64,000 nt of DNA, taken from NCBI RefSeq assembly GCF_009834025.1, contig NZ_CP047156.1, positions 1,798,001 through 1,862,000 of the forward strand, read 5' to 3'. Below the pieces are notes generated by a model, which ran no database searches, was not told the DNA's origin, and was given only the letters and a program-made list of their open reading frames with translations. Source of the stretch: Epidermidibacterium keratini (GTDB taxonomy: Bacteria > Actinomycetota > Actinomycetes > Mycobacteriales > Antricoccaceae). Positions 41,815 to 49,204 of this stretch are shown here, piece by piece. The position numbers and the translations under genes were made by a program. How positions within the stretch are numbered: the stretch's first letter is position 1; the number at the start of each line of letters is the position of its first letter.

Positions 41815-43620
41815 TCAAGCGACGGGAGTGGTGGCTTGGGATTCGGCGGCGGCGAGGTCGCAGGCGGCCAGCACCAGGCCAAGGTGGCTGAAGGCCTGCG
41901 GGAAGTTGCCGAGCATGCGGTTCGCGCGCACGTCGTACTCCTCTGACAGCAACCCGACGTTGTTGCACAGCCCGACCAGCCGGTCCATCAGTGCTCGGGC
42001 CTCGTCAAGCCGCCCCATCCGGGAGTACGCCGAGACCAGCCAGAACGAGCACACCAGGAACGGGCTCTCGTCTCCGGACACGCCGTCGACCCCCGAAGAT
42101 GTGCGGTATCGGAGTAGAAGTCCGTCGCGCATCAGGTCTTCTTCGATGGCTGCGACAGTGCCGCGGAACTTCTCGTCGTGTGCGTCAAGGAACCCGACCG
42201 TCGGGATCACCAGCAGCGACGCGTCGACTTCGCGGGTGCCGTAGTACTGGGTGAAGGTGCCCCGCTCGGCATCGAAGCCCTTGGTCATGATCTCGTCGCG
42301 GACCCGGTCTCGGACCTCTCGCCACCGGCTCACGTCGCCGGGGAGGTCGTGGCGCTCCGCGCCGTCGATCGCGAAGTTCAGCGCCGCCCACACCATGATT
42401 CGCGAATGGGTGAAGTGCCGCTGCGGGCCGCGGATCTCCCACAGCCCGTTGTCCGGCTCGTCCCACCGCTCGCACAGCTCATTGATCAACGCCCGCTGCA
42501 GCGCCCAGGAGTCTGGCGTCTCGCGGATTCCGGCATCACGTGCCTGCGAGAGCGCGGCCATCACCTCGCCGAGTACGTCGGTCTGGCGCTGGTCGACCGC
42601 CCCGTTGCCGATGCGCACGGGCGTGGAGTTCTCGTAGCCGGCGAGGTGTGGCAGCTCGCGCTCGGGCAGCTCACGCCCGCCGTCGAGGGTGTACATGATC
42701 TGCATATCCGCCGGGTCGCCGGCGACCGCGCGCAGCAGCCACTCTCGCCACGGCTGAGCCGCCTCGGTGAGCCCGGCCCGGATCATCGCCTCGATGGTGT
42801 GCGCGGCATCGCGCAGCCAGCAGTAGCGATAGTCCCAGTTGCGTTCGCCGCCGATCTCCTCCGGCAGCGACGTCGTCGCGGCCGCCGCGATGCCCCCGGT
42901 CGCTCCATGGGTGAGCGCCCGCAACGTCAGCAGCGAGCGGCGTACCACGTCGCGGTGGGGACCTTCGTAGCTGCAGTCGGCGATCCAGTGCCGGTCGTGC
43001 ATCATCGAGCGGTGCACCCGGCTTCGGACGTCAACCGGCTCGGGAAGCGGGGCATACGAGCGCTTCGAGGTCATCTCGAAGATCATCTGCTCACCCTTGC
43101 GCAGCGTGAAGATGTCGCGGTGTACGCCGTCGGCAGCGCGCGGCAACCGCGGACCACGTAGGACGACGAGCTCAGGACCGGCCACCGCGGCGATCATGTC
43201 GGCGCTGCCGTAGTCGCTGAAGTCCGGCCGGCGGTGCACCCAGGGTCGCACCATGCCGTAGCCGAACCGCACGATCCATTCGTGCTGCATCTCGACTTCT
43301 CCGTGCACGCACTCGATGCGGCGTACGACGTCGGTCCGTCCGTCGACCGCCGGCATCGAGTCGATCAGCTGCACGATGCCGGTCGCGGTCTCGTGCTCGG
43401 TCACCAACACCAGCGAGTCTTCGATATAGCGTCGCGTCGTACGGATGGGATCGACCGCGCCGAGCAGCCAGCGTCCGTTGTGCCGATTGCCCAGCAGCGC
43501 GGCGAAGCAGGCCGGCGAGTCAAAGTTGGGCAGGCACAGCCAGTCGATCGAACCTTGCGATGAGACCAGCGCCGCGGTGAGCCGGTCGCCGATCATTGCG
43601 TAATCCTCGATCGCCGTCAT
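41815..43620 (-). CDS. Glycoside hydrolase family 15 protein (trehalase/glucoamylase-like)
   Basis: ATG 43620 gives 601 residues beginning MTAIEDYAMIGDRLTAALVS; the longer frame adds 24 non-homologous residues. The N-terminal domain has GSIDWLCLPNFDSPACFAAL. The (alpha/alpha)6 catalytic domain has GGERNWDYRYCWLRDAAHTI, the common GH15 signature, and GLLSEEYDVRANRMLGNFPQ, where the EEYD glutamate is the expected catalytic base. Actinobacterial members of this subgroup include the mycobacterial GH15 trehalases, so trehalose hydrolysis is the first hypothesis. It is a single gene with a long non-coding stretch upstream. Confidence 0.9.
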   Translation of the reverse strand: MTAIEDYAMIGDRLTAALVSSQGSIDWLCLPNFDSPACFAALLGNRHNGRWLLGAVDPIRTTRRYIEDSLVLVTEHETATGIVQLIDSMPAVDGRTDVVRRIECVHGEVEMQHEWIVRFGYGMVRPWVHRRPDFSDYGSADMIAAVAGPELVVLRGPRLPRAADGVHRDIFTLRKGEQMIFEMTSKRSYAPLPEPVDVRSRVHRSMMHDRHWIADCSYEGPHRDVVRRSLLTLRALTHGATGGIAAAATTSLPEEIGGERNWDYRYCWLRDAAHTIEAMIRAGLTEAAQPWREWLLRAVAGDPADMQIMYTLDGGRELPERELPHLAGYENSTPVRIGNGAVDQRQTDVLGEVMAALSQARDAGIRETPDSWALQRALINELCERWDEPDNGLWEIRGPQRHFTHSRIMVWAALNFAIDGAERHDLPGDVSRWREVRDRVRDEIMTKGFDAERGTFTQYYGTREVDASLLVIPTVGFLDAHDEKFRGTVAAIEEDLMRDGLLLRYRTSSGVDGVSGDESPFLVCSFWLVSAYSRMGRLDEARALMDRLVGLCNNVGLLSEEYDVRANRMLGNFPQAFSHLGLVLAACDLAAAESQATTPVA

Positions 43621-43718
43621 GTCACGTGACCCTAGCGCTGCGCGCCGGCGTACCAACGGCGATTCGCCCGGCAGCTCGTCCAAATGCTGCACGCATCACG
43701 CCGCCGGTTAAATGGGTG

Positions 43719-43753
43719 AAGGGCCCTCGCAAGTATGAGTTGCGAGGGCCCTT
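43719..43753. terminator. Perfect 14-bp hairpin upstream of the GH15 gene
   Basis: AAGGGCCCTCGCAA (43719-43732) and its exact complement (43740-43753) enclose GTATGAG. On the minus strand it would end a transcript coming from the PPOX side or from an unrecognised RNA in 43754-44095; it stands about 100 bases before the GH15 start. Confidence 0.6.
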
Positions 43754-43892
43754 CGGGTGATCAAGCATGGTGGCTGCTCGACCTCACACTCTCCGCTCCC
43801 GATCCACAGGCACGGCCACCCCGGCCAGGTGTCAGATCTCTCCGACAATCAGATCGTCCGCTTTGAGTGATCCCGATCTCCCGGAGGAGAAC

Positions 43893-43922
43893 GTGGTTAA
43901 TTTTTACGCTGCGATGCCATAG
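43893..43922 (+). other. Micro-ORF with strong ribosome-binding site
   Basis: GTG at 43893 is preceded by GGAGGAGAAC and reads MVNFYAAMP before TAG. A stem-loop with 8-bp arms follows directly. The layout resembles a leader peptide and attenuator, but no plus-strand gene follows within 600 bases. Coding status is unproven. Confidence 0.3.
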
Positions 43923-43974
43923 CCGCGCAAGAGTTTTGCCGAAACTTTTCCAAGTATTTGGGCAATCCCCAGGA

Positions 43975-44050
43975 TGTGCACAATTTCTCCGTGCTAGCCC
44001 ACAGGGTACGCCGTACTGTCCACATCTCTATCCACAGATTCTGGGGATAA
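43975..44050. other. Cluster of DnaA-box-like 9-mers
   Basis: Four sites each match TTATCCACA or TTGTCCACA in 8 of 9 positions: TGTGCACAA (43975, reverse), CTGTCCACA (44016), CTATCCACA (44028) and TGGGGATAA (44042, reverse). They lie in 76 bases next to an A/T-rich patch. There is no dnaA, dnaN or gyrase gene nearby, so this is probably not the chromosomal origin. Confidence 0.35.
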
Positions 44051-44095
44051 CTCTGGCGCTCGGGGCGATCTGCGGTGGGGTCTGGCGGGCCGGGC

Positions 44096-44521
44096 TCAGC
44101 CGGCGGCGCCGTACGCGCGGTCGGCGACAACGCGCAGCACGAGTCGCCCCTCCTCGACCATCGCCTCGCGGAACTCGTCCCAGTCCGGGTGCTCGCCGGC
44201 GAGCGTGCGAAAGAGGTCGACGAGCTCGTCGGCGGCACCGTCATTGGGCTCGCGGGCGATTTCACCCAACTGCGCCGTGCCTTCGGCGACGGCGTACTGC
44301 CAGCGGTTGTCACCGGCTACCAGCAGTGACGCGCGCGGGTCGCGGCGCAGGTTGGCGGTCTTGGCGCGGTCGGCCGTCACCGAGATGCGAAACGTCGATG
44401 TGTCGGGGTCGTAGGCGTAGCTGACGATCGACAGCTGCGGCCGCCCGTCGCGCTTGATGGTCGCCAGATTGGCCAGCGAGCCGTTGGTGAAGACCTTCTC
44501 GAACTTCGGATCGATGCTCAT
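44096..44521 (-). CDS. PPOX-class F420-dependent oxidoreductase
   Basis: ATG 44521 gives 141 residues starting MSIDPKFEKVFTNGSLANLATIKRDGRPQLSIVSY, quoted in part; the split-barrel flavin/F420-binding fold is indicated by LATIKRDGRPQLS, FRISVTADRAKTANLRRDPR and a C-terminal VDLFRTLAGEHPDWDEF. These are hallmarks of the actinobacterial family of small F420-binding oxidoreductases related to pyridoxamine 5'-phosphate oxidase. Substrate is unknown. The long frame upstream to 44980 runs antisense to the copper ATPase gene and is rejected. It is divergent from that gene. Confidence 0.85.
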   Translation of the reverse strand: MSIDPKFEKVFTNGSLANLATIKRDGRPQLSIVSYAYDPDTSTFRISVTADRAKTANLRRDPRASLLVAGDNRWQYAVAEGTAQLGEIAREPNDGAADELVDLFRTLAGEHPDWDEFREAMVEEGRLVLRVVADRAYGAAG

Positions 44522-44566
44522 GCCATCACCGTAGTCACAAAATTCGTGGCCAGCCCGCTCTTGCGT

Positions 44567-44583
44567 ATACCCCCTAGGGGTAT
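44567..44583. promoter_or_regulatory. CsoR-like copper operator
   Basis: ATACCCCCTAGGGGTAT has perfect 7-base arms around CTA. TACCC...GGGTA palindromes of this kind are bound by copper-sensing CsoR repressors. It ends 12 bases before the ATG of the copper ATPase gene, so it overlaps the probable promoter (TATTAACT follows immediately). Confidence 0.75.
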
Positions 44584-44595
44584 TAACTTGGCGGT

Positions 44596-46767
44596 ATGGC
44601 ACGCGCATCCCGGCACCACCATCAGGTCGACGGCGAGTACGCCGCCTCAGGTACCCAACCGCGGCACGGCGAACCCGAGAGCTCCGGTGCAGTGAGCACC
44701 GGAGCCGGACACGGCGAGCACGCCGGGTCGGCCGATCACGCCTCAATGGACGACTCCGGGCACGGTGGACATGGCGGTCATAGCGGTCACGGCGATCACG
44801 GCGATCACGTCGGCATGTTCCGGCGACTGTTCTGGGTGATGCTCGCGATGGCCGTGCCGGTCGTCGCGCTCTCGGGCATGTTCGCGATGCTGCTCGGCTA
44901 CACGCTGCCAGACATTCCCGGCATCGAGTGGGTCTCGCCGGTGCTCGGCACGGTGATGTATGTCTGGGGCGGCAAGCCATTTTTGACGGGTGCCGTCAGC
45001 GAGATCAAGGCCCGCAAGCCGGGCATGATGTTGCTGATCGGACTGGCCATCACGGTCGCGTTCGTCGCCTCGTGGGGCGCCTCGCTCGGCGTACTGCACC
45101 ACTCCCTGGACTTCTGGTGGGAGCTGGCGCTGCTGATCGTGATCATGCTGCTCGGGCACTGGATCGAGATGCGCTCGCTCGCGCAGACCACCTCGGCGCT
45201 CGACTCGCTCGCGGCGCTGCTGCCCGATGAGGCCGAGCGCGTCGAAGGCGACACCATCGTCACCGTCAGCCCCGACCAGCTACAGGTCGGTGACGTGGTG
45301 GTCGTGCGACCGGGGGCCAGCGTCCCGGCCGACGGACGGATCGTCGACGGCCGCGCGTCGATGGACGAGTCGATGGTCACCGGCGAGTCCGCGCCCGTCA
45401 CCCGTGCCGTCGGTGATGACGTCACCGCGGGAACAGTGGCGACCGACTCCGGGCTGCGCGTCGAGGTCACCGCGACCGGTGACGACACCACGCTCGCCGG
45501 CATCCAGCGCCTCGTCTCCGACGCCCAGAACTCCACCTCCCGCGCCCAGCGGCTCGCCGACACGGCCGCGGCCTGGCTCTTCTGGTTTGCCCTCGGCTCG
45601 GCCATCATCACCGCGATCGCCTGGACGATCGCCGGGCAGCCCGACGAGGCCGTCGTCCGCACCATCACCGTGCTCGTGATCGCCTGCCCGCACGCCCTCG
45701 GCCTGGCGATCCCACTGGTCGTCTCGATTGCGACCGAACGCGCGGCGCGGGCCGGCGTACTCGTCAAGGACCGCCTCGCCCTGGAGAGCATGCGCACCGT
45801 CGATGCCGTGCTGTTTGACAAGACCGGCACCCTGACCAAGGGCACGCCGACCGTCACCGACGTCGCCGCGGCGGGCGGGCTGCCGGACGACGAGCTGCTC
45901 GCGCTCGCCGCGGCCGCCGAGGCCGACAGCGAGCACCCGCTGGCCAAGGCGATCGTCCGCGCGGCCGAGGAGCGTGGGGTGACAGTGCCTCGGGCGTCGG
46001 ACTTCAGCTCCTCCCCCGCGGTCGGCGTCCAGGCCACGGTCGACGGTCAGCAGATCCAGGTCGGCGGGCCCCGCCTGCTCGAGGAGTACGGCGCCCCCGC
46101 CCTGCCAGAGTCCAGCGCGTGGCACGACCGCGGCTCGACCGTCCTGCACGTGCTGCGTGACGGCGACGTCGTCGGCGCGCTCGCCCTCGCCGACGAGATC
46201 CGGCCCGAGTCGCGCCAGGCGATCGACGAGCTGCATCGGCGGGGCGTGCAGGTCGTGATGATCACCGGCGACGCCGAAGCAGTCGCACGTGCCGTGGCGG
46301 ACCAGCTGGGAATCGACCGGTACTTCGCCGGCGTACGGCCAGAAGACAAGGCCGCGAAGGTCCGTGAGCTGCAGGCCGAGGGCCTGAAGGTCGCGATGGT
46401 CGGCGACGGCGTCAACGATGCGCCCGCGCTCGCGCAGGCCGACGTCGGCATCGCGATCGGCGCCGGCACGGACGTCGCGATCGCCTCGGCCGGGGTCATC
46501 CTGGCCAGCGACGACCCGCGCTCGGTTGTGTCGGTGATCAGGCTGTCGCAGGCGGCGTACCGCAAGATGAAGCAGAACCTGTGGTGGGCGGCCGGCTACA
46601 ACCTGATTGCGGTGCCGTTGGCGGCCGGCGTACTCGCCGGAATCGGCTTCGTGATGCCGATGTCGATCGGCGCGGTCCTGATGTCGCTGTCGACCGTCGT
46701 GGTCGCGCTCAACGCCCAGCTGCTGCGCCGGCTCGACCTGCGCCCCGACGCCAACTCGACCTCCTGA
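44596..46767 (+). CDS. Copper-translocating P1B-type ATPase (CopB-like)
   Basis: The 723-residue membrane pump has a His-rich N-terminal tail (GHGGHGGHSGHGDHGDH near residues 55-72) instead of a CxxC metal-binding domain, eight predicted membrane segments, the actuator MVTGESAPVTR, the channel motif CPH (residues 364-366, IACPHALG), the phosphorylated Asp408 in FDKTGTLTKG, the SEHPLAKAI motif and GDGVNDAPALAQ. CPH with a His-rich tail is the CopB subgroup, linked to Cu(II) or Ag export. The CsoR-like palindrome directly upstream predicts copper induction. No csoR or copZ gene is adjacent. Confidence 0.93.
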   Translation: MARASRHHHQVDGEYAASGTQPRHGEPESSGAVSTGAGHGEHAGSADHASMDDSGHGGHGGHSGHGDHGDHVGMFRRLFWVMLAMAVPVVALSGMFAMLLGYTLPDIPGIEWVSPVLGTVMYVWGGKPFLTGAVSEIKARKPGMMLLIGLAITVAFVASWGASLGVLHHSLDFWWELALLIVIMLLGHWIEMRSLAQTTSALDSLAALLPDEAERVEGDTIVTVSPDQLQVGDVVVVRPGASVPADGRIVDGRASMDESMVTGESAPVTRAVGDDVTAGTVATDSGLRVEVTATGDDTTLAGIQRLVSDAQNSTSRAQRLADTAAAWLFWFALGSAIITAIAWTIAGQPDEAVVRTITVLVIACPHALGLAIPLVVSIATERAARAGVLVKDRLALESMRTVDAVLFDKTGTLTKGTPTVTDVAAAGGLPDDELLALAAAAEADSEHPLAKAIVRAAEERGVTVPRASDFSSSPAVGVQATVDGQQIQVGGPRLLEEYGAPALPESSAWHDRGSTVLHVLRDGDVVGALALADEIRPESRQAIDELHRRGVQVVMITGDAEAVARAVADQLGIDRYFAGVRPEDKAAKVRELQAEGLKVAMVGDGVNDAPALAQADVGIAIGAGTDVAIASAGVILASDDPRSVVSVIRLSQAAYRKMKQNLWWAAGYNLIAVPLAAGVLAGIGFVMPMSIGAVLMSLSTVVVALNAQLLRRLDLRPDANSTS

Positions 46768-46781
46768 CCCCATCGCTTCGT

Positions 46782-46852
46782 CCCAAAATGGACGAGAGCG
46801 GGCACCCCATCGCGATATATGACGTGACCCCCTCGCTCTCGTCCATTTTGGG
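46782..46852. terminator. Perfect 19-bp inverted repeat after the copper ATPase gene
   Basis: CCCAAAATGGACGAGAGCG (46782-46800) and its exact complement (46834-46852) flank a 33-base loop. It begins 15 bases after the stop codon and lies 80 bases before the YccF gene. The long loop is unusual for a plain terminator. Confidence 0.55.
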
Positions 46853-46931
46853 CAGGTAAGGGTTAGAAACGGCAGGTCGCGGCCAGATTCGTGCGGAACG
46901 GGTAGCGTGGCGGCGACGGCGGGAGGGCATC

Positions 46932-47339
46932 GTGCGACTGATTCTGAACATCATCTGGCTGGTATTCGGCGGATTCTGGCTGTTCTTGGGCTACCTGGCC
47001 GCCGGGATCCTCATGTGCATCCTGATCGTCACGATCCCGTTCGGCATCGCGTCCTTCCGCATCGGCTTCTACGCGCTGTGGCCGTTTGGGCGCAGCGTGG
47101 TCGACAAGCGCACCGCCGGCGTCGCGTCCGGGATCGGCAACATCATTTGGCTGATCCTGGGCGGCTGGTGGCTGGCCCTCGGGCACATCATCACCGGAAT
47201 CCTGCAGTGTGTCACCATCATCGGGATCCCTTTAGGGCTGGCGAACTTCAAGCTCATCCCGGTCTCGCTCCTGCCGCTGGGCAAGGAGATCGTGCCGTCG
47301 GACTCGGTCCGCCCGGAGCTGCGCACCTTCGGGGTGTGA
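46932..47339 (+). CDS. YccF-domain membrane protein
   Basis: The 135-residue protein starts at GTG 46932 after GCGGGAGGG. It contains two internally similar units, each with WLVFGGFWLFLGYLAAGILM-type or WLILGGWWLALGHIITGILQ hydrophobic segments followed by a TIPFGIASFRIGFYALWPFG or IGIPLGLANFKLIPVSLLPLG stretch. This duplication is the YccF domain. Such proteins are small inner-membrane proteins of unknown role. The gene is 59 bases upstream of the ThDP-enzyme gene and may share its transcript. Confidence 0.88.
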   Translation: MRLILNIIWLVFGGFWLFLGYLAAGILMCILIVTIPFGIASFRIGFYALWPFGRSVVDKRTAGVASGIGNIIWLILGGWWLALGHIITGILQCVTIIGIPLGLANFKLIPVSLLPLGKEIVPSDSVRPELRTFGV

Positions 47340-47397
47340 GGGCTTTTCAGAGCGGGGTTCTAGGATCGAGGCAACGAGTACGACGAAAGGTGTAGCC

Positions 47398-49038
47398 ATG
47401 CACGGAAACGGTGGAGATGCGGTTGTCGCCGCCCTCAAGGCACTCGGCGTCGACACGGTCTTCTCGATCGCGTCGGTGCACAACCTGCCCATGCTCGATG
47501 CGATCGAGCGCGACGGGTCGATCAAGATCATCGACTGCCGCCACGAGCAAAACGCCACGCACGCTGCCGACGGCTACTCGCGCGCGACCGGAAAGCTCGG
47601 GGTCTCGATCACCTCGACCGGGCCCGGAGCCGCCAACGCCGCCGGTGGACTTTTCGAGGCGCGCTTCGCCTCCTCACGCGTGCTCATGCTGACCGGACAG
47701 GTGGAGTCGAAGTTCTACGGTCAGGGCCGCGCGTTCCTGCATGAGGCCGACGAGCAGATGGCCTACCTACAGTCAATGACCCGCCAGGCCTGGTCCGTGC
47801 GGCGTACCGCTGACCTCCTCGACGACGTCATCGCCGCCGGACGCACCGCGATGTCCGGGCGCCCGGCGCCCACCGCGGTCGAGATCCCGATCGACTTCCA
47901 GTACGCCGAGTTCGACTTCGACGAGCCGGCGTCGGTAGAGATCCGGCGTACGTCGGCCGATGCCGCGGAGATCGCGAAAGCCGCCGAGCTGCTGCGCGCC
48001 GCCAAGCGCCCTGTGCTGTGGGCCGGCGGCGGTGTCAACCACGCCGGTGCCGCGGCCGAGCTGCAGGCGTTTGCCGAGCAGCTGCAGATTCCGGTCGTCA
48101 CCTCGCAGGCCGGTCGCGGGTCGATCCCCGAAGACCACGACCTCTGCGTGGGCGCGCTGGTGAATGAGAAGCCGGTGATCGGGCTGCTCAAAGAGGCCGA
48201 CGTCGTCCTCGCCATCGGCACCCACTTCCACATGGTCAACCTCAACGGCTGGACGATTCCCCTTGGGACACAGCTGATCCACGTCGATGTCGACCCTGAG
48301 AACTTCGACCGCAACTACCGCACGGCAGTGCGGGTCAACGCCGATGCGCTCGATGCGATCGAGGCGCTGACCGCCGCGGTCACCTCGACCGACGCCGACC
48401 CAGACTGGCTCGCGACCGCGCAGAAGGCCCGCGATGAGGCGCAGGCCGGCGTCCGCGATCTCATGGGCGAGAAGTGGGTCGCGATCATGGAATCGATCCG
48501 CCGCCACCTTCCGGCCGCCGGGCCCGTCGTGCGCGACGCCACGGTGCCGGCGTACGTCTGGGGCAACCGGCTGCTGCCGATCCTGACCAGCCGTACGTCG
48601 ATGATGCCGGTCTCCAACGCGATCGGCCCCGGCCTGCCGCTGGCGATCGGTGCGACGATCGGTGCCGGCGAGCGGGCGGTCTGCATTCACGGCGACGGCG
48701 GCATCATGCTGTCGATCGGCGACCTGCCGGTGCTCGCGCAGTACAACCTGCCGCTGACGGTGATCGTCTTCAACGACCGTGGTTACGGGATCCTGCGCAA
48801 GATCCAGGGCGCGACGTTCGACGGCCCGCTGCACGATGTCGACCTCGCAACGCCCGACTTCGCCAAGCTCGCCGAAGCGTGCGGGATCGACTCGGCCAAG
48901 GTGAGCACCCCCGAGGAGTTCGACAAGGCGTTCGCTGCATCGGTGAGCTCGGACGGGCCGATGGTGATCGAGGTCGACATGAGCGATCTTGGCGAGCTGA
49001 AGTACGGCGGCAAGCAGCGCCTGCTCTCTGACCGCTAG
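47398..49038 (+). CDS. Thiamine-diphosphate-dependent enzyme, acetolactate-synthase-like
   Basis: The 546-residue protein has the three domains of the ThDP decarboxylase family. The N-terminal domain has the activating glutamate in DCRHEQNATHAADGYSR; the middle domain has RPVLWAGGGVNHAGAAAEL and LIHVDVDPENFDRN; the C-terminal domain has the ThDP-binding HGDGGIMLSIGDLPVLAQYN ... FNDRGYGIL, with GDG and the closing Asn. The whole resembles acetolactate synthase, benzoylformate decarboxylase and related 2-oxoacid enzymes. No regulatory small subunit gene is near, so it is more likely catabolic than biosynthetic. Its natural substrate cannot be told from sequence. Confidence 0.85.
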   Translation: MHGNGGDAVVAALKALGVDTVFSIASVHNLPMLDAIERDGSIKIIDCRHEQNATHAADGYSRATGKLGVSITSTGPGAANAAGGLFEARFASSRVLMLTGQVESKFYGQGRAFLHEADEQMAYLQSMTRQAWSVRRTADLLDDVIAAGRTAMSGRPAPTAVEIPIDFQYAEFDFDEPASVEIRRTSADAAEIAKAAELLRAAKRPVLWAGGGVNHAGAAAELQAFAEQLQIPVVTSQAGRGSIPEDHDLCVGALVNEKPVIGLLKEADVVLAIGTHFHMVNLNGWTIPLGTQLIHVDVDPENFDRNYRTAVRVNADALDAIEALTAAVTSTDADPDWLATAQKARDEAQAGVRDLMGEKWVAIMESIRRHLPAAGPVVRDATVPAYVWGNRLLPILTSRTSMMPVSNAIGPGLPLAIGATIGAGERAVCIHGDGGIMLSIGDLPVLAQYNLPLTVIVFNDRGYGILRKIQGATFDGPLHDVDLATPDFAKLAEACGIDSAKVSTPEEFDKAFAASVSSDGPMVIEVDMSDLGELKYGGKQRLLSDR

Positions 49039-49060
49039 GTGAGGGACCGGAGCCGCGTAC

Positions 49061-49193
49061 CGGTGATCGAGCAGGCGCGAGCCCGCTAGGGCGAGCGCCG
49101 GTTGTCGAGATCACTTCTATAGCAGCGATCTCGGCCGGCGAAAGTGGTTTCTAGGTCTCGACAACCGGCCTCGTTCCTCGGCCTGCTCGACCC
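49061..49193. repeat. Two inverted copies of the GGTCTCGACAACC repeat
   Basis: Bases 49061-49110 carry a divergent copy in reverse orientation (ending GGTTGTCGAGA) and bases 49154-49193 a forward copy (GGTCTCGACAACC ... CTGCTCGACCC), separated by 43 bases. They fill the space between the convergent ThDP-enzyme and DUF2252 genes and can form a long hairpin. Confidence 0.75.
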
Positions 49194-49204
49194 ACGCGGA
49201 CGGG

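Larger units (their letters stand above)
43621..44095. other. 475-bp non-coding region of unusual composition
   Basis: No convincing gene lies between the GH15 start and the PPOX stop. The region contains a 14-bp hairpin (43719-43753), a nine-codon micro-frame with a good ribosome-binding site (43893-43922), a second hairpin (AAGAGTTT/AAACTTTT near 43929-43949) and a group of DnaA-box-like 9-mers (43975-44050). Much of 43890-43990 is clearly A/T-richer than its surroundings. It may be an RNA gene, a control region or a remnant; longer frames crossing it are judged spurious. Confidence 0.5.

Noticed and set aside
43975-44050. Chromosomal replication origin
   Set aside because: The boxes are imperfect and no dnaA, dnaN, recF, gyr or rpmH genes are near, where actinobacterial origins lie.
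43897-44313. Minus-strand frame of 138 residues ending MASQRKN
   Set aside because: Its N-terminal part is another frame of the PPOX gene and its C-terminal part covers the A/T-rich DnaA-box region; composition is not coding-like.
43867-44424. Plus-strand frame of 185 residues across the non-coding region and PPOX gene
   Set aside because: Arg-rich shadow translation of the real minus-strand PPOX gene; no family resemblance.
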